64,000 nucleotides of DNA, from the NCBI GenBank assembly GCA_026874595.1, contig CM049311.1:59403953-59467952 (forward strand). Reading direction: 5' to 3'. The stretch comes from Sipunculus nudus (Eukaryota; Annelida; Sipuncula; Golfingiida; Sipunculidae). Under the pieces are notes generated by a model. The model was not told the origin of the DNA. It was given only the letters and a program-made list of their open reading frames with translations, and did not search any database. Of this stretch, positions 1-10,395 are shown piece by piece. How positions within the stretch are numbered: position 1 is the first letter of the stretch; each line of letters begins with the position of its first letter. Both the position numbers and the translations under genes were made by a program.

Positions 1-235
1 TTGTGTTACTTTCATGCAAGCAATTTCTTAGCATTAGCCACATACTGTTTTACACAGCAGTTCATCAGGTAAAAGCTTATGAGAACAGGTTACCCCCTAC
101 ATTTGCACTATACTATTTTGATATGTTAAGGTGATGCTGGTTGCGTAACCCTGATCGGCAAAGGAGCAATAGGAGGAGATTTCAAACCCCAAACCTCCGG
201 GGGATGTTATTGTCACACAATGCTTGGACCTGATG

Positions 236-492
236 AAATAAATATAAACTTTATAAACTTTATTTATTTTACATGGATTGTACAACTAGTTATAATAACT
301 AATACGAGGCACTCGCAATTGCTCGCATGTTAGCGCTCGGGAGTCAGTAAGGGTGGAGGAAATCGGAGGACCCGGAGAAAACCACCGACCTTGGACGTGC
401 AAATACCACCCACTCTCACAGCCACGCCGGGAATAAAACCCGGGTCGCCAGCGGAGAAGGCCATGCGTTTTACCACTCGGCTGTCCAGGTCT
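236..492 (-). mobile_element. V-SINE (RUDI-like), tRNA-derived SINE
   Basis: Read on the minus strand, the element begins near 490 with a tRNA-like head. An A-box-like stretch (CCGAGTGGTAAAACGC) is followed about 30 nt later by a degenerate B box (GGGTTTTATTCCC, where GGTTCGAATCC is expected). Next, at about 345-400, comes a block close to GGTTTTCTCCGGGTCCTCC followed by GATTTCCTCCACCC. That block resembles the central V domain of V-SINEs, known in fish (HE1, DANA) and in molluscs (RUDI). The 3' end is AT-rich (TTTATAAA/AATAAA-like) and ends around 236. Length of about 255 bp fits a SINE. The damaged B box suggests it is old and inactive. ORFs across it are chance. Confidence 0.65.
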
Positions 493-3306
493 GATATGAT
501 ATATGCTAGGAGATCCAGGAGAGGGATCTAGTTGACATCTGCCAGGATAAGTCGCTGATAAGGATACTGGAAATCCATCTGAATTCTTACCCTGAGGCAT
601 TCTTGACAGGGTTAAAAACTAGAGTCACTGTCAATTGCAGATTCTGGTAGGCATCAGTGATATGCTTTGTAGAAGAGAGGGCCAGATACATTTTTGATTA
701 GCATGCAGAAGGAAATGCAGAATGCCAAATCTACACAACAGCGTATATAACCTGCTACTAGAAAGCCAACATCTGTTGTTTCAGTGGTTGCTGATGCATT
801 TTTGTTACGCGGAGACTATGCTTATACCACAGGTAAGACGATGTTGTTTAAACCTGTTTATGATAACAACAAACGGACAATTTCTGTGACTACATGGAAG
901 AGTAGTTAGATTTTGATGTCACGAAATGATTACTCCGTCCACATTCTTTAGGCAGATGCGATACCACCTTAAGGCCATGTGGCATTGGCAACGTTCAGTC
1001 TTCCATAGTCATTGCATATATCATCAGGCCTAAGCATCGTGATGCACATTTTGTGTTGGTCGAAGTCGAAGAACATGCCCTGTAGCAGTTGACACTCTGG
1101 GTTGAAACTTTGCAACTCGAGCAGATGTGGGGTTTGGTGGGTTTGTTTCCCTACATCATTAGTAGAGCTTATCTACATGCTTGCCATACTAATATTTCGG
1201 ATAATTTGGAGACATGAAGTTAGCACCTGGCTTTTTATTTTGTGCTGCATACTGTGTGTCCTTGAGAGGGTATCACAGCTACTTACAAACACATTAATTA
1301 GATATTGTGTGGAGGCTTCTTCAGTGTAGTTATTCAAACTTACTGGTTGTGCTGTTGCCATGAATGGGTTAAAAATATTACCTGTGATGTCAGCATGGTG
1401 TGTGTAACTTAAATACATCAGAACAATCTGCAAGAACTTTTTGGAACTTTAGCCGAGAAATACGCCGTCCTGTAGATTTAGCTATCAGCATCTACTTTTA
1501 CATACTCAACAGAGATATTTGCTTTGACCATCTCTTCTGCAAAGGATCTCACCTTTGATAACATTTTTGTCCAACCTAAGTCATTCGTTGACTGGACTTA
1601 TTAAGGCGACGGCCCTGCACTCGGCCCCTATAGTGACGGAAATAATGTGTGCGTCTGCTGCACCGGTTCCTAATGTAGACTTGTTCCGTGCTGAATAAAA
1701 TCTTTGTGCATGTGGACAATACATGATCGTCAGTCAGAGCTGACGATATATGATAATGAGCTTGTAGAGATATTGGAGAGAGACCTGGACAGTATAGCTA
1801 TAGAACCGGAATCGATGTGTCATGTGTGTTGTGCGTAATCCTGAGTAATAAAATATTATGAGGACTTTTCTTTATTACATCAAGAATTCTTAAAAAAAAC
1901 AGAACTAGGGACCCATGGGTTTCGACGCTAAGATGAATAGGTTTATAAGCTTTTCCAAAATATGGGTCCTGTGATCAGTTGGATGCCAACTTATATCAAA
2001 TTCGCACGGACGAGTGGACCAATTAACAATAAAGGCTACTGGGGATTTTTGGGTTCACATTGTTACGTTTCGTGACCAGTCGGGTTAGTTAAGTTACAGA
2101 TTCCTAATAAAACACGCCAACCTTTCCCCTGATCAGCAGGAACTAGCTGTTCAGCCCCTTTTAATCAGTCATTGTCGTGCATGTAGAAAGGTTCCAGTCA
2201 GCTGAGCAAACATTGCCAGCAGTCGATCAATCCATGGCTATTTAAACACTGTGCTTGACGCTTGGTACATTGGCAGCATTGGTAATTACGATAACTACAG
2301 TCGCCACCCGTTCCTAATGACTCGGACATATCTTTCATAGTCTCCTTATTTAAACATTAATATTTTGTTGATATAAATTTCTGGAATAAAGATTACATCC
2401 CGAATTCAAAGTAAAACTTATTTATTTGCCTCTTGCTTTGGTGACATAGTTTTCATGTCACACCGTTCGTGAAATTTTTATAAAGCTGAAAATACGAACG
2501 TATCGTGTACAAAAACCACTCAGCTCTGTACTCAGCATCAGCCGTCCATCAGAGGTATATAAGATGATTCTTCGCTACAGGCGGCTATTAGATTTTGTCA
2601 AGTGTATGACAGGCCAACATGCTTAGGATCTCCCATGAGTAAGCATCGTGTTTTTATAAACGGTACTAACATCCCATCCATGGGATGTCAATTAACGAAT
2701 GGCTCGTACAACCCCAACAAGGACCGAAATATTTTTCCTGTGTCCAAAATTCTATCGCGAGATCTCGAGATGTTATCTCAAGATCTCGAGATTTCAAGAT
2801 GGGGGGTCAGGGGCTGCAAAATCTACTGTTTACACAGCACATGTTTCGCCAGTTCACGCATATTCGCATACACATGCACGTGGGTTTCGAAGTAATTGTT
2901 CATGCATATATACACATACACGCCCATGATTTTAAGCTTTATACTATCATATGGAATATTTATGTATCACTTTAATTTGATTTAATGATGCCTGTAACAA
3001 ATGGACACGCCCCGTTTAGAACAATGTGATATTGTTATGACAGGGACTCTTAATGGTATATAGGAGGATTAATAGAATTAGCAGACAGAAATATAATTGA
3101 GGTAGAAGGGGTCTCCCCGCTTTTCAAAGCTAGCATGTGTGCATGACTTTGAGGGTCGGGTAAAGTTGATTATGTAGTCACTTTGACGTCAAAAATACAA
3201 TGGCGCGAAAATTCACCTGTGTTCCACGGTATTAACTGTTGTTACCATATTACTCAAATTGCGTGGTCGTCTTGGATAAGTTGTTAGCTATAACCTGTAA
3301 AACATT

Positions 3307-3309
<3 letters not shown>
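493..3309. other. no recognised gene or element
   Basis: AT-rich unique-looking sequence. The reading frames are short and have no splice-site support. An AATAAA occurs near 1695 (CTGAATAAAATC), but no coding exon can be placed before it. At 2755-2795 GATCTCGAGAT-type words are repeated (CGCGAGATCTCGAGATG and CAAGATCTCGAGATTTC), a short self-complementary cluster of unknown meaning. Confidence 0.5.

Positions 3310-3371
<62 letters not shown>
3310..3371. repeat. (TA)n microsatellite
   Basis: About 31 uninterrupted TA dinucleotides. No mobile-element terminus is visible at either edge. The Ile-Tyr-repeat reading frames across this and the other TA arrays are artefacts. Confidence 0.98.
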
Positions 3372-3374
<3 letters not shown>

Positions 3375-4198
3375 AAATCACAGTGAGAAGTTGGTTTAAC
3401 TTATGATTTTGGGTCAGATTCTTGTTGAGGGGGAACAAAAGTTTGATCACGTGACCAATGGGCCATTAAGTTATAAAGTAGTTCAATATTGGTAAGCTGG
3501 TCAGTAGGAAGAGAAACACTTAACAAATACAATTCCTTCATGGGATATGGTACATTGAATTAAAGATGCCCATTCACCTCAATTTTGAAAAAAAAAAAGA
3601 ATTTATGTGATATCTGGCTTCCTCGAGGTTTATATTAATGATATAAAGATAATTCTTGTTATGAAATTTTCTTATAAGGCCTCCAAGAAGGATGTATGAA
3701 CTTGTTTATCAACAACATGTTTGTAAACACAGTATAATGTTGACAAACGGGAAAAACATGTAACCTAAGGTGGTAGGCTGCATATGCGGAGGTAGAAAGG
3801 TCACATGTTGCCAAACGCCGTTTGCATGGCCGTTTTATATATCTTTAAAGTACTATACAAACAAGTGGCGCCTCTATTGTTTTAAAACAACCCAATCAGA
3901 TACTTGATCTTATTCATGGGTTTATACACAAAAGGAACGAATTGTTGTAAAATTTGGAAAAATAGTATCATTTAGAAGGAATGGTTCGACTGCATGCTTT
4001 CACTGATACTTTGTTGGAACATCTTATGGTGCAAATGAGGTATAGGAACTATAACCTGTATCAAATACCGATCTCATAATGCCATTAATCTCTAAATGAT
4101 GTTATTATTGTTCATAAGCTTAAGAAATCTTCTTAATTAGTACAGAGTACTAACAGACGTTTTTCTATAACATTTATATTTTGTTACTCTTTTAATCT
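3372..4198. other. no recognised feature
   Basis: AT-rich sequence with a poly-A tract near 3589. No frame, repeat or RNA could be recognised. Confidence 0.4.
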
Positions 4199-4213
4199 AG
4201 GTCACCGTGACCT
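4199..4213 (+). promoter_or_regulatory. perfect ERE-type palindrome
   Basis: AGGTCA-CCG-TGACCT is an exact inverted repeat with a 3-nt spacer, the canonical oestrogen-response-element arrangement. It lies just before the candidate terminal exon at 4234. Twelve specified bases make one chance hit in 64 kb unlikely but not impossible. Function is unknown: mollusc oestrogen receptors are reported to bind EREs without ligand control, so binding would not imply hormone response. Confidence 0.5.
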
Positions 4214-4233
4214 CATTTTGTTGTCTTGTTTAG

Positions 4234-4542
4234 AATCCTCTGAGATGCTTGCGTCAGAAAGGTCTGGATATAACGGAAATGATACTAGCCTTGGTCACAG
4301 ACGGATGGCAGAAGCAGGGCAATTACAAAAACTTTTCAAATGTTTCCTCTAATATACAGCCACCTTATTTGAAATATTGGCGCTTTAGAATGTTTGAACT
4401 AGATAGTACCCATGAAGTATGTGTCCAGAGAGACTGGCACTTTTATGTTATACAATCAGGAAGACATGCTTCCACGACAGCTATAATGTACCCTAATTAT
4501 ACGAATAAGCCATCAATTTTGACAGGTCGGAAGGAGGTATAA
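4234..4542 (+). CDS. candidate terminal exon, unknown protein
   Basis: A frame of about 102 codons opens exactly after a pyrimidine-rich acceptor (TTTTGTTGTCTTGTTTAG, AG at 4232-4233) and ends at a TAA at 4540-4542. The in-frame TAG that closes it upstream is the acceptor's own TAG, as expected of an internal or last exon. An AATAAA about 145 nt after the stop (near 4687) could be the polyadenylation signal. The translation is rich in W, Y, Q and H (for example QPPYLKYWRFRMFELDSTHE) and has no motif I recognise. There is no obvious upstream donor. It may be a real last exon or a chance frame; AT-rich DNA gives frames this long fairly often. Confidence 0.25.
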   Translation, partial: NPLRCLRQKGLDITEMILALVTDGWQKQGNYKNFSNVSSNIQPPYLKYWRFRMFELDSTHEVCVQRDWHFYVIQSGRHASTTAIMYPNYTNKPSILTGRKEV

Positions 4543-5190
4543 AGGTTTCATATAAATTGCAGATAAACATTTTTTTACATTTTTCACGTAAAATGCATGT
4601 ATTTTCTCATGTGTGTGATAACTATCATTGAACGTGGTTATAGTTAAATCTGAATGTCTTAAAAACGAAAGTTAGATCTTCTGATAAATAAAAATATTTG
4701 TAAAGTTTTCAGTACTCCCCAAGTTAGGTGTTTCCCCTCCATTTCATTTAAATTTAACTTTACTTAATGATGTAGAGCCACCCGTGGTTAACCTTTTTCC
4801 AGATAAATATTCCCTCCGTAACAATTTCTTCTCAGCCAAGTCTGCTTTAAATGATATTTTGGTCACAATTATTGCATGTTGCCAGGCATGAGCTTTACCC
4901 TGAATTAAAATAACCATTTTGTCAAGATTATTTCAAGTGGTCTGTCAGGTTTATGTTTAGAATGGTCTTTGAGTAAATTAGAAAACCCATAAACCTGCGG
5001 TCGGTCGTGGCGGGTATTGATAAAGGGATCAGGAATTTCCTGAGGTGGATAGTGGGTCAAAGAAAAACAATATTCCGTTTGGAAAACCGAGACATGTACA
5101 GCATAAATATTGATGCTTCGGAATTAACTCTCTGACTGGGCCGAGATAACGTTCAATATGCTGCGTAAGTGTGGGCGACGCGGGAATTGT

Positions 5191-5427
5191 AAGCGGAAAT
5201 GACGTGGGTGCCAGACGTGCTCTTTAAGCTTTATGGTAACACCAAACCCGAAGGACCATTTGATCTATACTCTGCCTTTTATTCGGTTTTTGTTGTTGTT
5301 GCTTTGATGGCAGGACTCTTATCCCTTCTTTATCCCCCTTTATAATAATCATTATTGGGGGAGTCCACCCCCGACCCCTCCACCACGCTCAGTTTTTTTT
5401 TCTGTCGTGAACAATTAAGATGTAGCC
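5191..5427 (+). promoter_or_regulatory. candidate TATA-less promoter and 5' UTR
   Basis: Positions 5193-5206 read GCGGAAATGACGTG, an ETS-type GGAA core next to a CRE/ATF-like TGACGTG. This pairing is common in housekeeping promoters. The stretch 5150-5220 is more CpG-rich than its surroundings, and no good TATA box is seen. A pyrimidine-rich stretch (5330-5405) leads into the ATG at 5428. Call rests on motif proximity only. Confidence 0.25.
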
Positions 5428-5467
5428 ATGTCATCGATTGGATACGCGGGCGGTTTTGAGACACCAG
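5428..5467 (+). CDS. candidate first coding exon (13 codons)
   Basis: ATG in a good Kozak-like setting (TAGCCATGT) opens the frame MSSIGYAGGFETP and runs into a strong donor, CACCAG|GTAAGC, at 5467/5468. An in-frame TAA lies 9 nt upstream of the ATG, so the frame starts here. The exon ends in phase 1. Gly/Ser-rich short first exons of this kind occur in several nuclear proteins (RPA2-like N termini, for example), but 13 residues cannot identify a family and I found no second exon nearby. Confidence 0.25.
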
Positions 5468-6055
5468 GTAAGCGTGCATGTTATCATGTCGGCAGTTACG
5501 TTATGAAGAGGTGATTGGTCCATTATTCCCCAGCGATTGGCTGGCCCGGAAAACTTGTGGAAAGTTGAGTCCATAGTACGTGGAAACAATGTTGACCATA
5601 TATAAGGACAAGATGTCGTACAGCATGCATGCAATCTACCACGAAATACTTGGGAGTTGTTCTGTTACATCTCATGTTTACATATCTAGCCAATAATACT
5701 TAAAGATTAAGGATATGTTCACATACACAGCACACAAACACACAAAACAAAAACGCAATTCTTGTAATGATTTTTAATTAGTGAAAGCACAGTGTCATAA
5801 ACTTTGCCCCTCTCCTTATCACTATATATATTCGCACCACAACTAAAAGACCTTTCGTTGGTAGTAAATTGGTTAAGATTGTACATTTACTTTCCCAAAA
5901 TTCTGCATACAAAATCAGCTTGTCTGAAATACTATAATTTGTCTTGACATTTTTATGTTACCTGTTTTAAATACGAGACAAAAGTGAAACAGTTTAATTA
6001 TAAACGTCTCAGTTTTATAGTTTTACTACTACCTGTCCATCAAGTCCTGCTCATT

Positions 6056-6060
<5 letters not shown>

Positions 6061-6117
<57 letters not shown>
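6061..6117. repeat. (TA)n array, left flank of solo LTR
   Basis: Pure TA array directly abutting the TGTTAC end of the LTR at 6118. Together with 6918-6972 it probably was one array before insertion. Confidence 0.97.
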
Positions 6118-6121
<4 letters not shown>

Positions 6122-6912
6122 ACAGGTGCCCTTTTTATTTTGGCACAAGTCTTACAGATGTCTTTATTACTGTGTGACACGGGCGTAACTCCTGGTGTAG
6201 CGGCCTCGCTTGGCCGGGTGTTGCACTCGCAGTTTAAGCCGTACTGGTTGAACTCTCGCGGTGTGTAACAGCTCACTGCCTTGCCTGTCTCGAAGGTTCG
6301 CGTCTGTGCATGTGTACTGTTCTTTTCGATTGTTCATGAAGGGGAATTTTCTAGAGTTTTCGGATGAAAGGTTATAAATAGGGGCTGTGTTTTGAGCCGA
6401 GAGAGAGGTGAGAGAATATTCCAGCGGACACAGAAGCGTGTATGTCAGTTCGTGGGACCTATTCCGATAAGTTATATATAATTATAGATTTTCTTCAGAT
6501 TTTCTTCTGTATTTGTGACGAATCTTATTTTGTTACATTAGCTTTACATTGGACTGTTATTCTCTGAGAGAATTTGTGTGAACTGATCGTCCGGCTTATA
6601 CATTTTAACGGACTTATCGCTGTGAAAGTGGTGGTTTCTAGGTTCTGTGCACTTTGTTTATTTTACTGTGTGATTGTATTGATTTGTTGTTATACTGCTG
6701 TTATACTGTGTAATAGTATTGATTTCGTGTATTGTAATGTTAGGTTTGTTTTAAGAATAAATTATAGTTATTTGTTAACCAAAAAAACACTGACTTTTTT
6801 ATTCATTCCCCTAGACATTTCACGCTGCCTAGTGTTACAGAATCTGATTTTTTTTCTCCATTACAAAATTTATGTTCATCACGCATGCGTGATCTGTTGA
6901 TATTAGGTTCCG

Positions 6913-6917
<5 letters not shown>
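6118..6917 (+). mobile_element. solo LTR (family L1), inserted in TA array
   Basis: An 800 bp segment starts TGTTACAGG and ends CCGTAACT, a TG..CA-type inverted terminus with the last base mutated from the expected A. It aligns along most of its length with 9532-10395. A core promoter, TATAAATAG, sits at 6373-6381, followed by GGGG and a GAGAGAATATTCCAGCGG block that is also present in the second copy. An AATAAA-like GAATAAA lies near 6757. Both flanks are (TA)n, so a 4 bp ATAT duplication is possible but cannot be distinguished from the array. No primer site or internal region follows, hence a solo LTR left by recombination. The frame 6574-6900 is non-coding LTR sequence. Confidence 0.75.

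Positions 6918-6972
<55 letters not shown>
6918..6972. repeat. (TA)n array, right flank of solo LTR
   Basis: Continuation of the TA array interrupted by the LTR at 6118-6917. Confidence 0.97.
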
Positions 6973-6973
<1 letters not shown>

Positions 6974-7388
6974 CAATGCAGCTTGCTTCAATCAGGACCA
7001 GTCCAAGCAACGACTTTAACAACAACCACTAAAATTACTTATCTATCAACTAGCTCAGTAATCGTTGTAGTCTTGAAGTGCATGCAAAAAGCAGAAAAGC
7101 TCTATGCTCTTTTGTGCAATGTAAATGTAATTGAATTCCCTTTCTTTGCATCACCTTAACTTTTAAAAGAAGGGCATTTATTTAATAAATATTTTAACTA
7201 TTGCAGTATATTTTGGAATATTTGTCATTTACTTCAATACGAATGCAAATGGTCAATCAATCTTTAACTCGATTTTTTTTGCGGTCACCCACCAGTAGAA
7301 CAAAATTATAAGTTCAAACTGGTTCCCATTAAATTCTTGTTTTGGGGAAGTTTGGCCGGTTAGGCCTATCACGTTCCTACCATATTAA

Positions 7389-7393
<5 letters not shown>

Positions 7394-7444
<51 letters not shown>
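7394..7444. repeat. (TA)n microsatellite
   Basis: About 25 TA units. No element terminus recognised next to it. Confidence 0.97.
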
Positions 7445-7447
<3 letters not shown>

Positions 7448-9531
7448 TACCATAAATAAGATGTATAGCATGGCTTCTTGGGCGCTTCATTTCCGATGAT
7501 AATCTATTATATAAGGATATTTTTAGTGGGTCGCCGCGGATTTAATCAAGATTTTCTCGGGGAAGCCTGTAAATACAAGTCCGGAAACAGACAGACCTTG
7601 AATGGGGGATGTAAAAAAAACCAGTGAGAGAAAAAAAAACTGTAATACGTCAACATGAAGGGGTTTCAGATGAAAACATTTTTTTACATTTATAGATTTC
7701 CTTGTGTAGATACAGATGTATCGTATACACAAAATAACGTGTAAGACAAAAGCTCTCCAAAACCAGACATACGGTCTCAATAATGTTAATGAAGACATTC
7801 TAAGCTCCATCTGCTAGCATAAATTTATTATTTATTTATAGCATAAATGGATCATTCATGGGATGGGTCATTATACCAACTGTTAAAGTGTAATTCTAGG
7901 TGTGAGAAAGTTCAAACTTGACATGCTTGTGGAATCCATTTAAATCTCCTATTTATACCTAAATTTCATCTGGGGGTGCGGGATGGGGTGGGGGGGGGGG
8001 GGGGTAAGGACGGTGAACAATCATTTGATTATTCATGGCATTTTATATGTATGAACTTGAAATGTAGGCTCTTAAGTAACTATTGTCTCAAATGTTGCAT
8101 GATTCATTTGGACTTCGGGACTGTTTGGGTCAAACGGTTCTTTTCCTGGACCGGGCAACCATTCTATACAGAGTTGACCTAACATCACGTGATAAGACAA
8201 AGTCTTCGTTGTATACCAGGTGCTTCGCGTTTCAGAGAAGACTCTTTTTAATGCATTAAGAGTACCCATGCATTATTCCAGTCTAAGTATTAGAACATTG
8301 GAATTCTATGACAAAGTCAATTTTTCAGATTGGCTGCATAATACACTCCTCTATCTAATTCTTTTTAACGTCACTGTCGATAGCCATAAAAAAATGCACT
8401 GCATTAAATCATGCAAAATATATAAAGCCGTTAGTTAAATGATGGCCCTGTAAAAGGGAACGCTGCTTTTATAGACGGATTTAGGGACTTTATGTGAATT
8501 AAAGTATCTAAAATTGTCCGTTAATCAGGTTAAATCCCCTAATATGCACAAAAGCACTTACAGCTAAAGCAACCATACACCAAGTAACTTTTGGGTTTAA
8601 TATTAATCCAATGTACGTTATGTAGTTACTAACTGAAATACAAAGCCATAACCAAGTGGACAATCCAAACATAATAGTTTAATATGCAAGAAATATAAAT
8701 CACATAAATAACACACCGCAGTTGATGGTGATCTCTGGCGATACGATATCGTTATTTTGTAAAGTACCTTCAAATAAAACCGTTCAAACTATGAACAACA
8801 ATATAAAATTTATTATCATTATAAAAATAAAAGAAAAGTTAGTTTTTTTAGTCATCGTGATAACGCCAAGAACGCGAAAGGTCTAACCCTACGAACCTCC
8901 TGCGTGCATGTGGAAACGAGTTATGCAGTTTTGGGGTACATCCCATGTTGAACAGTGTGTAACGATACGCTTAAGGGTTTATTTTTCTGGTAACCAAACC
9001 CGGAATCTGATCAACAGCCGGTACAGAGTATCAAGGTTACTTGATAACGACTGCCGGTGGTTGAGCGTAATTAGTACGCTCTGCCCGTGCTTACGCTCAC
9101 TATAAACATGCGGACATGTGTACAACGGATCCAGGGACCGAGTGAAAAATTATCCTCAAGAAAATACAGGCGCTTTATCCACTGCTTCCCGGATTGAGAG
9201 GTCAGGCCCTTTGTCTTTTGACCTTTTTAATCTGGTTATTTTATGTTCCCCGAGAAACTCGCTAAAAGAAGCAGCAGTTAAAACGAAAGAGAACTGGAAC
9301 GACTGTAGTGTATAACCGGTGCGTGAAGGGTATGTGTCCACACTTAAAAACTTATCAGGCAGCATTACGTATAGTTTTTTTTTGTATTTATTGGTTGTCT
9401 TTTGCGAAAAAAATTAGATCCTTATGATGCTTTGATATGGGAATACTGTTTAGCTTTTTTGTTATAATGTGCCTCTGGATATGGCGTCATCACAACTCAA
9501 TGCGGGCTCAATCCGGGCACATTTTATGCCT
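7445..9531. other. no recognised gene; G15 run
   Basis: Mostly unique AT-rich sequence. A run of 15 G at 7990-8004, preceded by further G clusters, could form a G-quadruplex. The frames at 7523-7810, 8072-8269 and 9118-9315 lack splice or homology support. Confidence 0.4.
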
Positions 9532-10395
9532 TGTTACAGGTTATTGTTTGCAGCAGTCTTGCATGTGTCTGTGTAGCGCTAACATTGTCCGTTGCCATGT
9601 AATGGGAGACGCGAGAGCCGGGCCGGCCCACACGTGGGGTCCGACGAGTAGAAACTCAGCGCTCATGCTGATCTGGAACTTTCTGGGCTGGTCGCGCTCT
9701 ATGAGCGCGTGTCTTGTAATGTTCTTTTTGCGTGTGTATTATGTATTGTTGGGTTCTTTCGATTGCTCGTGAATTACAAGTTTCTAGAATTTTCGGATGA
9801 AAAGTTATAAATAGGGGTTGTGTTTAGGAGCCGGGGGAGGAGAGAGAAATATTCCAGCGGACACGGAGTGTGAGTCAGTTTGTAGACCTTTCTGATATTT
9901 GCAGCAGTTTTAGACCTTCTTCTATATTTGTAACGGATTTTATATAGTCTTCAGTTTGCTTTGGGATCACTATACCAGAACTTCACTTTTGGATTACAAC
10001 AGATTGATTTTGTGATTGAATTGGACAATTATTCTCTGAGAAGATTTTATATGAAATGTTCATCTGGATTATACGTTTTAAAGGACTTGTTGTCGTTGTG
10101 ACAGTGGTGGTATCCAGGTACTGTACACTTTATTTATTATACTGTGTAATTGTATTGATTTGCTGTTGTACTGTTGTTATTCTGTGTATTTGTATTGATT
10201 TAGTATATTGAAATGTTAGGATTGTTTTGAGAATAATTTATAATTATTTGTTAACAAAAAAGCACTGACTTCTTTATTCATTCCCCTAGACATGTCACGC
10301 TGCCTAGTGTTACAGAAAATGATTTTTTTTTATCTCCATAACAAAATTTATGCTCGTCACGACTACGTGATCTGTTGTTATTAGGTTCCGTAACA
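9532..10395 (+). mobile_element. solo LTR (family L1) with 4 bp target duplication
   Basis: An 864 bp LTR running TGTTACAGG...CCGTAACA with perfect 6 bp inverted ends (TGTTAC/GTAACA). It is flanked by GCCT on both sides (9528-9531 and 10396-9), a 4 bp target-site duplication as made by many Ty3/gypsy integrases. Same promoter layout as the copy at 6118: TATAAATAG at 9806-9814, then AATATTCCAGCGGACAC. The U3 part (first ~250 bp) has diverged far more between the two copies than the promoter-downstream and 3' parts. No internal sequence follows. The 9437-9772 frame lies partly in U3 and is not a gene. Confidence 0.85.

Noticed and set aside
3250-3450. Open frames of alternating Ile-Tyr, here and at every TA array
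   Set aside because: Produced by translating (TA)n; no codon-level meaning.
5029-5043. Perfect palindrome TCAGGAATTTCCTGA as an NF-kB site
   Set aside because: Resembles a kappa-B core, but a single 9-10 bp match in 64 kb is expected by chance and nothing ties it to a gene.
6574-6900. 108-codon hydrophobic frame
   Set aside because: Lies inside the solo LTR, and the related LTR at 9532 does not keep the frame.
6918-9531. Possibility that 6118-10395 is one element with two LTRs and a 2.6 kb interior
   Set aside because: LTR 2 has its own GCCT target duplication, LTR 1 is followed by a TA array instead of a primer site, and the interval has no PBS, PPT or pol.
9437-9772. 111-codon frame
   Set aside because: Half of it is LTR U3; not conserved in the sister LTR.
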